Assembly: GCA_963710615.1 (NCBI GenBank) | Contig: CAVQBF010000026.1 | Coordinates: 1 to 64,000 of the forward strand | Direction: 5' to 3' | Length of the DNA: 64,000 bases | DNA from: GCA-2746605 sp963710615 | GTDB taxonomy: Bacteria; Bacteroidota; Ignavibacteria; Ignavibacteriales; Melioribacteraceae | Shown here: positions 46,501-54,872 of the stretch, one piece after another | How the letters are laid out: each line of letters opens with the position of its first letter | Position numbering within the stretch: the stretch's first letter is position 1 | Notes under the pieces: generated by a model | Database searches by the model: none | Told to the model about the DNA's origin: nothing | What the model saw: the letters and a program-made list of their open reading frames with translations, nothing else | Program-made: the position numbers and the translations under genes

Positions 46501-47539
46501 CATCTGTCGACATGAACAAAGTCCCATTTGTTGTCTCTGCAGAAATATATAATCTATTGGTATCTGTTGGTGCTATATCAATTTCCATTCTCCCGGCACC
46601 AAGTATGCCTTCATTAGATTGAACCCAAGTATCACCAGCATCAATTGACTTAAAAATTCCGGCGCCATTTCGGGCAGCATAAATTGTAGAAAAGTTTAAT
46701 GGATTAGCTACCATATCTTGAACATCATTACCTGATAAAACTTTTGTCCAATTTGCACCGCCGTCAGTTGATTTGAATATTCCTGTACTTGTTGCAGCAA
46801 TTACAATATTTTCGTCTGTTGGATCAACAACGAATCTATTTACAAAAATAAAATCATTATTTACCGTACTTTCTAATTGAGTCCAAGTCTCACCTCTATC
46901 AATGGATTTGAAAATACCGTTACCAGGGATTGCATCAAGATTACCAAATCCCTCACCGGTACCAACATATATCACATCATTGTTAGCCGGGGAAACACCA
47001 AAATAAGACATAGAAAGATTTGGAAGATCAGGAGTTTTTATCTCCCAAGAGCTTCCTCCATCAGTTGTTTTCCAAACTCCGCCTCCAACTGAAGCAACAA
47101 ACCATGTATTATTTGTAGCATCAGTAGGATCTACATGAATTCCTCGAGTTCTTCCGCCAACGTTAGCAGGACCGCGTTCAACCCAAGTTACTTCATTTAC
47201 TGAAGCTAATGATTTACTCAATTTAGCGGCTCTTGCTTTAGCTTTGTTCAACTCTTTTATTCTGTAGTTGACTTCATAACCTGGTTTTTCTTCTCCGTCT
47301 CGTGTTCTAATCATTCTGTGAAGTTCCATGAATTTGTTAGGTTCGTCAAACTTTGAAACTCCCTTTACTATTTTTTTCTTCTCAGACCATTCTGCCTTGC
47401 TGTTCATCATGTTACTTTTTTCGCTTTTAATGATCTCCATTTTAGCAACATTCGAACTCTCTGTGTTCTTAAATGAATGATTAATAATGAAAAATGAAAG
47501 AATAAAAACCAGCATAAAACCAATCATTTTATACTTCAT
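43534..47539 (-). CDS. Secreted T9SS BNR/sortilin-like repeat protein (frameshifted)
   Basis: Two overlapping frames read as one protein of about 1330 residues. The N-terminal part (47539-46109) has a signal peptide and the opening VTWVERGPANVGGRTRG, then BNR/VPS10-like repeats of the STDGGANWTKV and WKTTDGGSSWE kind. The C-terminal part (46134-43534) continues with NDGGVAVSKNGGVDWNETD and ATNGRGIWSATLP-like turns. It ends with a jelly-roll-like domain and a T9SS sorting domain (LNQNYPNPFNPSTTISFSLP ... VASKKMVFLK). One surplus base around 46111-46134 breaks the frame; removing it gives MFENYINYVDFIDVPF. Repeats of this kind occur in sialidases and sortilin-like surface proteins, but no catalytic motif was seen, so the function is open. 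Confidence 0.85.
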
Positions 47540-47575
47540 GTAATTTCTCCTATATGTTATTTAATGTTAATAATG

Positions 47576-47878
47576 TTATTTTTTTTTCTTTTTGAGTACA
47601 TCGAAGGAATAAACTTTATTACCTCCCTTGGTCTCAGAATCTTTTTTAATCATACCCGGAATTCTGGAAACAGTAACTAAATTGTCAGTTTCCCAAAAAA
47701 CTTTGGCATCTACAACTTCATCTTCAAATATTATTTCGTTTGAGTCATATTCAAATACAAAGAAGAATTGTTTGTTAATGACAGGTGATTTCGCATTTTC
47801 AATATTTTTGATTACTAAAGCGTAATTACCTGTTTGATTATTTACAATATTATACTTTACTAAACTTTTCTCTTGCAA
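47576..47878 (-). CDS. Small ORF upstream of the T9SS gene, possibly truncated
   Basis: This 100-residue frame has no ATG and must start at TTG 47878 or further left, and has no good ribosome site. The sequence reads like a folded domain (YALVIKNIENAKSPVINKQFFFVFEYDSNEIIF, VDAKVFWETDNLVTVSRIPG) and ends in a lysine run. It is 37 bp upstream of the T9SS gene and may belong to the same transcript, or its 5' end may be lost by an indel, as in other genes here. It may also be noncoding. Confidence 0.4.
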   Translation of the reverse strand: MQEKSLVKYNIVNNQTGNYALVIKNIENAKSPVINKQFFFVFEYDSNEIIFEDEVVDAKVFWETDNLVTVSRIPGMIKKDSETKGGNKVYSFDVLKKKKK

Positions 47879-48270
47879 TAGAATTAATATTTTGAACCTT
47901 TTTTTTCCAATATACTCTCGTTTTTTGTCACATCACAATTGGGAACAACCGAAAAAGAAAAGAACGGATAAGAATGTAAAAAAGTACGAATAAAATTTCA
48001 TTTTAAAATTCACTTAATATTTAGATTAAAAGGAAGGATAAAAGATTCAGAATATTTAATTTTTTACGCAAATTAATAAAATTATTTTATTTTGCAAACT
48101 TAATTATAAATCCCCATAAGAACGGACAAGTTAGGATTATTAAAGGTTTCCTAAGGTATGGATAGGTCTTTTTTTTGACATAATTACTAATCAAAGGATT
48201 TAATTATCACTATTGCAATGAAAGCAGTTGTACTTCGTTACGAAATAACTTATTTTTGGTTTCTAAAATT
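47879..48270. other. Intergenic region before the tRNA-Arg genes
   Basis: This 392-bp AT-rich gap carries no convincing gene. A candidate promoter for the tRNA transcript is TTGACA at 48175-48180 with TTTAAT 18 bases on, about 66 bp before the first tRNA. Nothing else was recognised, including no attachment-site duplication. Confidence 0.35.
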
Positions 48271-48344
48271 GCACCCGTAGCTCAACTGGATAGAGCATTT
48301 GACTACGAATCAAAAGGTTAGAGGTTCGAATCCTCTCGGGTGTA
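48271..48344 (+). tRNA. tRNA-Arg (anticodon ACG)
   Basis: A 74-base cloverleaf: acceptor stem GCACCCG with CGGGTGT, D arm TAGCTCAACTGGATAGAGCA, anticodon stem TTTGA/TCAAA around loop CTACGAA, and T arm AGAGG-TTCGAAT-CCTCT. The anticodon is ACG, read as Arg. A34 of this tRNA is normally deaminated to inosine by TadA, whose gene lies 180 bp downstream. CCA is not encoded. Confidence 0.96.
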
Positions 48345-48421
48345 CAAAAATTATTTTGTTTACATTACTTTCCTTTTTATTTCAAGTTTTATCTAATTAT
48401 ATTTACTCTTATGAAATTAAT

Positions 48422-48495
48422 GCGTCCGTAGCTCAACTGGATAGAGCACCAGATTTCGGCTCTGGGGGTTGAGGGTTCGAATCCTTCCGGGCGTA
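48422..48495 (+). tRNA. tRNA-Arg (anticodon TCG)
   Basis: A second 74-base cloverleaf with the same D arm as the first, acceptor stem GCGTCCG with CGGGCGT (one wobble), anticodon stem CCAGA/TCTGG around TTTCGGC, and T loop TTCGAAT. The anticodon TCG is Arg and reads CGA/CGG. It is 77 bp after tRNA-Arg(ACG), probably on one transcript, and 26 bp before tadA. Confidence 0.95.
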
Positions 48496-48521
48496 CAATT
48501 AAAAATTTAACAAAACTCATA

Positions 48522-48986
48522 TTGCTGTTTTCCGAAACTGAATATAGATTTATGTTTGCTGCTCTTCAAGAGGCTGAAATTGCTCTTGAAGAGGATGAAG
48601 TTCCAATTGGTGCAGTTGTAGTGCATCAGAATAAAATTATTGGACGTGGACATAATCAATCTGAACTTCTTCATGATTCTACTGCGCATGCAGAAATTTT
48701 AGCAATTACAGCTGCATCGAATTACCTTAATTCAAAATATCTTAATGAATGCGAAATTTATGTTACTATTGAGCCCTGTTTAATGTGTTCTGGTGCAATT
48801 TTATTATCACGATTAAAGAAATTATACTTTGCATCATTTGAACCAAAACATGGTGCAGTCGGATCAGTTTATAATGTTCTTGAAAACAATAAATACAATC
48901 ATAATATAGAAGTTTATTCCGGTATATATGCCGATGAGAGTAAACACTTAATGCAGTCTTTTTTTTTAAAGAAAAGAGTAAATTGA
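48522..48986 (+). CDS. tadA: tRNA-specific adenosine deaminase TadA
   Basis: TadA converts A34 to inosine in tRNA-Arg(ACG), so that it reads CGU, CGC and CGA. The 154-residue protein has the zinc-deaminase motifs HAEILAI (His-Ala-Glu, near residue 56) and EPCLMCSGAILLSRL (PCxxC), plus VPIGAVVVHQNK and the C-terminal SFFLKKR. The start is TTG at 48522; an ATG at 48552 would delete the first helix. It follows two tRNA-Arg genes directly, one being its own substrate, so production of enzyme and tRNA may be linked. A bifunctional nucleoside deaminase is less likely, given the context and length. Confidence 0.92.
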   Translation: MLFSETEYRFMFAALQEAEIALEEDEVPIGAVVVHQNKIIGRGHNQSELLHDSTAHAEILAITAASNYLNSKYLNECEIYVTIEPCLMCSGAILLSRLKKLYFASFEPKHGAVGSVYNVLENNKYNHNIEVYSGIYADESKHLMQSFFLKKRVN

Positions 48987-49018
48987 AAATTAATTAGCAC
49001 CACTAGCGGAGGTTGAAT

Positions 49019-49669
49019 ATGGAATCGAAGAAAATTTTATTCTTTGGAGCACCCGGTGTCGGTAAAGGAACCCAAGCAAAAATAGTATCAACAAAACTAC
49101 ATATACCTCATATATCGACCGGAGATATTCTTAGAACCGCCATTAGCAAAAAAACCGAGCTTGGTATTAAAGCGAAAGCAATAATGGATAAGGGTGAACT
49201 GGTGTCTGATGAAATAATGGTTGAACTAATCAGAAATGTATTACAAAATAAGAAATGCGACAAAGGTTTTATCCTCGATGGTTTTCCCAGAACCTTACAT
49301 CAGGCTATAATGCTTCAGCCAATTTTAGAGGAATTAAAATGCGAAGATTTAATTATTATTAACATTTATGCCGATGATGAAGTAATTGTTAATAGACTAG
49401 CTCAGCGCAGAATGTGCAAATCCTGTAATAGCATTGTAAATCTTAACTTTTTAGAAAATGATTCAAAGTGTCCGTCTTGCGGTTCCAAAAATAGTTTTGT
49501 TAAAAGAAAAGATGACGATGAAGAAGTAATAAAAAATAGATTAAATATTTTTCACACAACTACAAGACCGGTTCTTGATTTTTATTATAAACGTGCAAAA
49601 ATCCATACAATTGATGGGACCTTATCAGTTGAGGACATTTCAAAACAGATATTGGAGTTATTGAATTAA
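49019..49669 (+). CDS. adk: Adenylate kinase with zinc-type LID
   Basis: Adenylate kinase (216 residues from ATG 49019) balances AMP, ADP and ATP. Marks are the P-loop FFGAPGVGKGTQAK, HISTGDILRTAI, GFILDGFPRTLHQA, and a LID (about 120-165) with four Cys (CKSCNSI...CPSCGS) that should bind zinc, as in Gram-positive and some Bacteroidota enzymes. The TTG at 49013 is rejected, because GGAGG lies 6 bases before the ATG at 49019. It ends four bases into the convergent ftsE gene. It may be co-transcribed with tadA. Confidence 0.96.
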   Translation: MESKKILFFGAPGVGKGTQAKIVSTKLHIPHISTGDILRTAISKKTELGIKAKAIMDKGELVSDEIMVELIRNVLQNKKCDKGFILDGFPRTLHQAIMLQPILEELKCEDLIIINIYADDEVIVNRLAQRRMCKSCNSIVNLNFLENDSKCPSCGSKNSFVKRKDDDEEVIKNRLNIFHTTTRPVLDFYYKRAKIHTIDGTLSVEDISKQILELLN

Positions 49670-50346
49670 CTTTCAGATCGGATTTTTAATTTAACTTTTA
49701 ATGCTTTACCATTTTCTAGTTTGAAAATTTTACCTTCAGTTTTTTTCACCAGATCATAATTATGTGTGGCAAACAAAATTGCTGTTCCTCTGGAATTTAT
49801 ATCGTGCAGAATTGTCATTATTTCATCTGAAGTTTTGGGATCTAAATTTCCAGTCGGTTCATCAGCTAAAATTAATTTGGGATTATTAATTACTGCTCTA
49901 GCTATTGCAACTCGCTGTTTTTCCCCTCCGGAAAGTTGAGATATCATATTTTTTGATTTATGCTCAAGACCAACACTCTTTAAAGCATTCATTATTTTTT
50001 CTTTAATAACCTTTCTCGGTGTACCTGTTACATGAAGCACAAAAGCCAAATTATTATAGACATTTCTATCTTCAAGCAACTTAAAATCCTGAAAAACGAC
50101 TCCAAGCATTTTTCTTAATTCAGGCAATCTACTTGGTTTAATAGTATCTGAGCTAAATTCTCCTACTTGCACGTAACCGGCTTGCGGCAAAATATCCATA
50201 TATATTAATTGAAGTAATGTTGATTTACCGACACCACTCTTTCCTATCAGGAATGCGAAATCGCCTTGATTTAACTGAAGATTTAAATTGTTGAAGACTT
50301 CTTGATTTGAATATTTGAATTCGACATTATTGAAAGTTAACATCAC
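49666..50346 (-). CDS. ftsE: Cell division ABC ATPase FtsE
   Basis: FtsE (226 residues) is the ATPase of the FtsEX complex that controls septal peptidoglycan hydrolysis. It has Walker A (LIGKSGVGKSTLLQ), the Q loop (VFQDFKLLEDRNVYNNLAF, where DFKLL is FtsE-like), signature LSGGEKQRVAIARA, Walker B LILADEPTGNLDP and the H-switch ATHNYDL. FtsX is not adjacent: downstream lies convergent adk and upstream a methyltransferase with a 4-bp overlap. A LolD-like ATPase is the alternative, but DFKLL and the size favour FtsE. Confidence 0.88.
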   Translation of the reverse strand: MMLTFNNVEFKYSNQEVFNNLNLQLNQGDFAFLIGKSGVGKSTLLQLIYMDILPQAGYVQVGEFSSDTIKPSRLPELRKMLGVVFQDFKLLEDRNVYNNLAFVLHVTGTPRKVIKEKIMNALKSVGLEHKSKNMISQLSGGEKQRVAIARAVINNPKLILADEPTGNLDPKTSDEIMTILHDINSRGTAILFATHNYDLVKKTEGKIFKLENGKALKVKLKIRSES

Positions 50347-51068
50347 TTATTCCTTTTAACCACAAATTGAACCCTATCGGAATCCGGTGTACCATCATCG
50401 AATGTAAATGCATCAAAACACTCGAGAACATAAAAACCGGTTAATTCCAATGCCTCAAAATAATAATAAAAATCGTAAATTTTTTGCTTATGTACTTCTT
50501 TATATAATTTGCCGTCCAATGTTTTAATTCGAACTGTATTTATATGTAAATTCTCAACTTCATCAAACTCACTTTTTTGCACGTATTCTAAACCATTATA
50601 CTTCCCTGATCGATTTAGTTTTCTCAAATGTTTCATACTATTATGTTTTAAAGAAGCATCAAATAAGAATAATCCGTCTTTACTCAAAATTTCTCTGAGT
50701 TCATTAAGAGATTTCAGCAATCTATCCTCAGTATTCAAATAATTTATGGAGTCGAAAGTAGTAAATATAAAATCGAATAATCTTTTAAATGGGAGTTCCG
50801 ACATATCACAGCAAACTGTAGGATATTTTGATTTATTCATCTTCAGCATTTCAAGTGAAAAATCCGATAAGTAAAACTTTGTAAATTGATTTTCAATATT
50901 TTCCGCAAGTTTGCAATTTCCTGCAGCAATTTCCAATGCTACATCTGTTGGTTTACCAATAGTAGTATGGATTTCAGAAATATACTTTGCCCAAAAGGAA
51001 TAATCGACTGATTGCATTAAATGCGAGTAAATTTGAGAAAAATAAGTGTAGGGTTTAGTGTTTTGCAA
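50343..51068 (-). CDS. Class I SAM-dependent methyltransferase
   Basis: The 241-residue protein starts with PYTYFSQIYSHLMQSVDYSFWAKYI, as in small-molecule methyltransferases, and has the SAM-binding strand ALEIAAGNCKLAENI, then KFYLSDFSLEMLKM and FDFIFTTFDSINYL (motifs I-IV). The first Gly-rich motif is EIAAGNCK rather than ExGxGxG. The substrate is unknown. It overlaps ftsE by 4 bp and pdxA by 14 bp, so it belongs to a pdxA-methyltransferase-ftsE operon. Confidence 0.85.
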   Translation of the reverse strand: MQNTKPYTYFSQIYSHLMQSVDYSFWAKYISEIHTTIGKPTDVALEIAAGNCKLAENIENQFTKFYLSDFSLEMLKMNKSKYPTVCCDMSELPFKRLFDFIFTTFDSINYLNTEDRLLKSLNELREILSKDGLFLFDASLKHNSMKHLRKLNRSGKYNGLEYVQKSEFDEVENLHINTVRIKTLDGKLYKEVHKQKIYDFYYYFEALELTGFYVLECFDAFTFDDGTPDSDRVQFVVKRNK

Positions 51069-52053
51069 GGTATGACTTTCTATTCTTCACTATTTTAACA
51101 GCATAATTAAATGCTTCGATCATACTGCTCGGATTAGCTACTCCCCTTCCAGCTATATCAAAAGCAGTTCCATGATCAGGAGACGTTCTGACAATGGGCA
51201 ATCCGGCAGTATAGTTTACTCCTTTATCAAAGTTTAACAGCTTAAACGGAATCAACAGTTGATCGTGGTAAAGCCCAATTGTACAATCAAACTGTTTATA
51301 AGATTTAGTGCCAAAATACGCATCTGGCACCATTGGGCCAAAAATGAATTTAGGGAAATAATCTATCACCGGTTTAATAATTTTTCCCTCTTCAAAACCA
51401 ATCTTCCCTTGTTCACCGGAGTGTGGGTTTAACCCAAGAACAGCTATTCTGGGACTAGATATATTAAAATCAATAATTAAACTATCTTTTACTACATTTA
51501 TTACATTTTTTAAAGAAGCTTTTGTTATTGATCTCGGAACATCTTTAATCGGTATATGAATTGTTGCCAAACCGGCTTTCATTTTATTAGAAACAAACAT
51601 CATTACAAATTTCTTTACATTAAAGAAATCTGCAAGTAATTCTGTATGTCCCGGAAATTTTATCCCTGCTTTAGCAAAAGCCATTTTCGAAATTGGAGCA
51701 GTAATTATTCCATCAACTATTTTGTCTTCTGCTAATTCACAAGCTTTGAATATGGCTTTATAAGAAATAAGGCCTGAATCTTTAGTTTCTTTGCCAATAT
51801 TTTGTTTACCAGAACCAATATCTAAAATATATACTAATTTGGGATTGAACTTTATTGGAAGTTTATTAACAATTTCATACTTAAAAGTGGGCTTAAAAAC
51901 TCTTATTGTGTCATTAAAGACATTTCGTGGACAAATAAAAAGTACTTGCTTATTTTTTGAAGTAATTCCTTTATTAAGAGTCTGAATTACAATTTCAGGA
52001 CCAATTCCATTAATATCACCGCATGTAAAGGCAAACGTGCTCATATTAATCAA
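51055..52053 (-). CDS. pdxA: 4-hydroxythreonine-4-phosphate dehydrogenase PdxA
   Basis: PdxA oxidises 4-phosphohydroxy-L-threonine in the DXP-dependent route to pyridoxal phosphate. The 332-residue protein shows FTCGDINGIGPEI at its start, DGIITAPISKMAFAKAGIKFPGHTELLA (metal His), GLNPHSGEQGKIGFEE and the C-terminal LYHDQLLIPFKLL and VRTSPDHGTAFDIAGRGVA. The true start may be the ATG at 52044. It overlaps the GWxTD gene by 8 bp. Its pathway partner pdxJ lies 9 kb away. Confidence 0.95.
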   Translation of the reverse strand: MINMSTFAFTCGDINGIGPEIVIQTLNKGITSKNKQVLFICPRNVFNDTIRVFKPTFKYEIVNKLPIKFNPKLVYILDIGSGKQNIGKETKDSGLISYKAIFKACELAEDKIVDGIITAPISKMAFAKAGIKFPGHTELLADFFNVKKFVMMFVSNKMKAGLATIHIPIKDVPRSITKASLKNVINVVKDSLIIDFNISSPRIAVLGLNPHSGEQGKIGFEEGKIIKPVIDYFPKFIFGPMVPDAYFGTKSYKQFDCTIGLYHDQLLIPFKLLNFDKGVNYTAGLPIVRTSPDHGTAFDIAGRGVANPSSMIEAFNYAVKIVKNRKSYLAKH

Positions 52054-53347
52054 CTAGATCAAATTTCCCGGTACCATTAACATCCTTAAATACGAAACTT
52101 CTACCTACCTTGTCGTACCGCCAAACTTCCATTATTTCATTCATTTCAGTATAATTTCTTTCAATTGAATCCGGTTCGCCATATAAAATATAGATCCTTC
52201 CTCTATCTCTTTCTGCACCATCAAAAGAATTTAAGGATGAAAAATTCTTTATCGCATGATCAGCTCTTTTGTAATATTCATCCATTGCATAATTAAATTT
52301 CATCCCATCAGCCGGATAATTTTTTATCCAATATTCGGTCAAGTTTTTATAGTAGAGATCTTTACTTGCAGATAACAATTCTCCAACAATATTTTCATCA
52401 GCAATGTAACTTAAAAGTTTTATTGCATACTCCGGATTGCTTAAAATAGTTGGTTTCTCATTCCATGAAGTATTTAAGGTGTATTTTTTCTCTGTACTGT
52501 CGATTTTAATTATTAGATCAGCTTTTCCTTCATAAAGTAAGTGACTAAAGCCAGCAGCTAAAAAATAATTAGTTGTAGATGAGTCTGTAAATGAAAATCT
52601 AATATTATTATCTATATTATTAACTACCATATCACCATTGGCAAAACTAAAAATTGAATCCGAATAAATTACATTATTAAATTGTAAGACGGTTACAGAT
52701 ATGGCGCCGACATTATCATCGATAACACCAAAAAGTAAATCATATTTATTTGGCGAGAAAGGTATATTGCCACTAAAATTGGCAAGTTTAAAGCTATCGA
52801 ATTTGGAATTTTCAAGAACAACCACTGGCGGAATAAATTTGGTTTTTTGTAAATCATCAACAACTAAAATTTTATTTGGTACACGAAATTCAACTTCAGT
52901 TTCATCAATGCTGAAAACCGTTTTAAGATTATATTTACCTGAATCAAGTTGGATCTCGATAAAATCTTCATAGTATTTATCTTTTGATAATGTTTCATCA
53001 TAAGTTGAGACAGAATATCTAGGTTTTACAATTTCTCTTAAAATAAAAATCTCATCTTTAAAGATTTCAAAAGTCAAGGTAAATGAAGATGAATAAGACC
53101 CATTATTTTTAATAAATAAAAGATTGTTCAATGGGACTTTATAACTCAGAATTTCAATTTGATTTGAATCAGAGATAATGGAATTGTGTTCTATAAAAAT
53201 TGGTTGCGGCTTTTCTTGTCCAAACAACAATAGTTGAAAAAGCAACAAAACTGATAATGAATATTTTAACAAATTATACTCTTTTGAAAAGTGAGAAAAA
53301 TCAATAAAATTTTTTCTAAGAATATTAACAAAATTGTTCTTATGCAA
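52046..53347 (-). CDS. GWxTD-domain exported protein
   Basis: This 433-residue protein has an internal signal-like segment (LKYSLSVLLLFQLLLFG, residues about 27-43), so the true start may be a later codon. It ends with a GWxTD-type domain: YWIKNYPADGMKFNYAMDEYYKRADHAIKNF and RDRGRIYILYGEPDSIE...MEVWRYDK. The name-giving GWxTD is not seen, and GAERDRGR stands at its place. Family members occur in Ignavibacteria, Acidobacteria and related bacteria, with unknown function. The middle (about 60-290) is beta-rich. Translation may be coupled to pdxA. Confidence 0.82.
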   Translation of the reverse strand: MHKNNFVNILRKNFIDFSHFSKEYNLLKYSLSVLLLFQLLLFGQEKPQPIFIEHNSIISDSNQIEILSYKVPLNNLLFIKNNGSYSSSFTLTFEIFKDEIFILREIVKPRYSVSTYDETLSKDKYYEDFIEIQLDSGKYNLKTVFSIDETEVEFRVPNKILVVDDLQKTKFIPPVVVLENSKFDSFKLANFSGNIPFSPNKYDLLFGVIDDNVGAISVTVLQFNNVIYSDSIFSFANGDMVVNNIDNNIRFSFTDSSTTNYFLAAGFSHLLYEGKADLIIKIDSTEKKYTLNTSWNEKPTILSNPEYAIKLLSYIADENIVGELLSASKDLYYKNLTEYWIKNYPADGMKFNYAMDEYYKRADHAIKNFSSLNSFDGAERDRGRIYILYGEPDSIERNYTEMNEIMEVWRYDKVGRSFVFKDVNGTGKFDLVD

Positions 53348-53403
53348 GGCAATTATTGATTTCGAAGTTCAGTAGCAATTATTAATTAGCCAAAATATTT
53401 AGA

Positions 53404-54657
53404 CTAACTATTCATACTTATCAAAAATTCTTTATTATTTTTTGTCCCGCGCATTTTATCCAATAAGAATTCCATTGCTTCAATAGTATCATAGTTACTT
53501 AAGAATTTCCTAAGTATCCAAACCTTATTCAGTTCTTCATCAGTCATTAGTAATTCTTCTTTTCTTGTACCCGATCGATTTACGTCGAATGCAGGGAAGA
53601 TTCTTCTATCGGACAAGGCTCTATCAAGAACAATTTCTAAGTTACCGGTTCCTTTGAATTCTTCAAAAATCACATCATCCATTCTGCTGCCGGTATCAAT
53701 TAAAGCAGTTGCTAAAATGGTTAAACTGCCGCCATCCTCAATATTTCTTGCAGCACCGAAAAATCTTTTAGGTTTGTGTAGTGCATTTGAATCAACGCCT
53801 CCCGATAGAATTCTTCCGCTGTGCGGCTGAGTTGTATTATGTGCTCTGGCTAATCTGGTAATACTATCTAATAAAATTACAACATCATCGCCGGCTTCAA
53901 CCATTCTCTTTGCTTTTTCAATAACCATATTTGCTACTTGAACGTGTCTTTCAGGCGGTTCATCAAATGTTGAACTTATCACTTCCGCTTGTACTGATCT
54001 TTGCATATCAGTTACTTCTTCTGGTCTTTCGTCAATTAAAAGCATAATTAATTTTACTTCAGGATGATTTCGGGAGAGCGAATTTGCAATTTTTTGAAGT
54101 AAAACGGTTTTACCGGTTTTAGGCGGTGAAACAATCAAACCTCTCTGTCCTTTTCCGATTGGTGACAAAAGATCCATAATTCTCATTGAATACTCACCAG
54201 GAACTGATTCCAGCTTTAACCTCTTTGTAGGATGAAGTGGAGTAAGGTTATCAAATAAAGTTCGTCCTCTTATTTCTTCTGGATCTTTTCCATTAACAGC
54301 TTCTACCCTTAAAAGTGCGAAGAATCTTTCACCTTCCTTTGGCGGTCTTACCTGACCACTTACATGATCACCCGTTCGCAGACTAAATCTTTTAATTTGT
54401 GACGGGGAGACATAAATGTCATCCGGTGAGGGTAAATAATTATAATCTGAGGACCTTAGAAATCCGTAACCATCTGAGAGAACTTCTAAAACTCCTTGAG
54501 AAAATGTAAGCCCATCTTTTTTGGTCTGAGCTTCCAAAATCTGAAATATTAATTCTTGTTTTCTTAAATCGTTAACACCAGTAAGATTGTATTCTTTGGC
54601 TATTTGAAGCAGATCGACGATTTTTTTTGACTTAAGTGTGGAAATATCCATTGGCAT
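53404..54657 (-). CDS. rho: Transcription termination factor Rho
   Basis: Rho is the hexameric RNA helicase that ends untranslated transcripts. The 417-residue protein is full length. It has the N-terminal Rho_N helix domain, the RNA-binding cold-shock-like domain (about 52-125, VLEVLSDGYGFLRSSDYNYLPSPDDIYVSPSQIKRF), Walker A (GLIVSPPKTGKTVLL), DERPEEVTDM, Walker B VVILLDSITRLARAHN and the R-loop region GGSLTILATALIDTGSRMD. It lies 57 bp before the GWxTD gene, and 215 bp of noncoding leader precede it. Confidence 0.97.
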   Translation of the reverse strand: MPMDISTLKSKKIVDLLQIAKEYNLTGVNDLRKQELIFQILEAQTKKDGLTFSQGVLEVLSDGYGFLRSSDYNYLPSPDDIYVSPSQIKRFSLRTGDHVSGQVRPPKEGERFFALLRVEAVNGKDPEEIRGRTLFDNLTPLHPTKRLKLESVPGEYSMRIMDLLSPIGKGQRGLIVSPPKTGKTVLLQKIANSLSRNHPEVKLIMLLIDERPEEVTDMQRSVQAEVISSTFDEPPERHVQVANMVIEKAKRMVEAGDDVVILLDSITRLARAHNTTQPHSGRILSGGVDSNALHKPKRFFGAARNIEDGGSLTILATALIDTGSRMDDVIFEEFKGTGNLEIVLDRALSDRRIFPAFDVNRSGTRKEELLMTDEELNKVWILRKFLSNYDTIEAMEFLLDKMRGTKNNKEFLISMNS

Positions 54658-54872
54658 AAATACCTACCCGTTTTATGAAATATGACTTTTTATTGACAAG
54701 ACTTGTAAAGGGGATAATTACTTTGAAATTTTATGATTAATTAAATTTTTACTGAAAAATAACGAATGGACCAAGAGGTACATCCAAAAGCTAGTTTTAT
54801 TACTATTAAAAGTCAAGATAAATTTATTGATTAAAATATTTTTCCTTTGAATACTAATATTTAGTTTTAACC

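Noticed and set aside
48271..48495. tRNA genes as an integration site for a mobile element
   Set aside because: No integrase or duplicated tRNA 3' end was found in the window.
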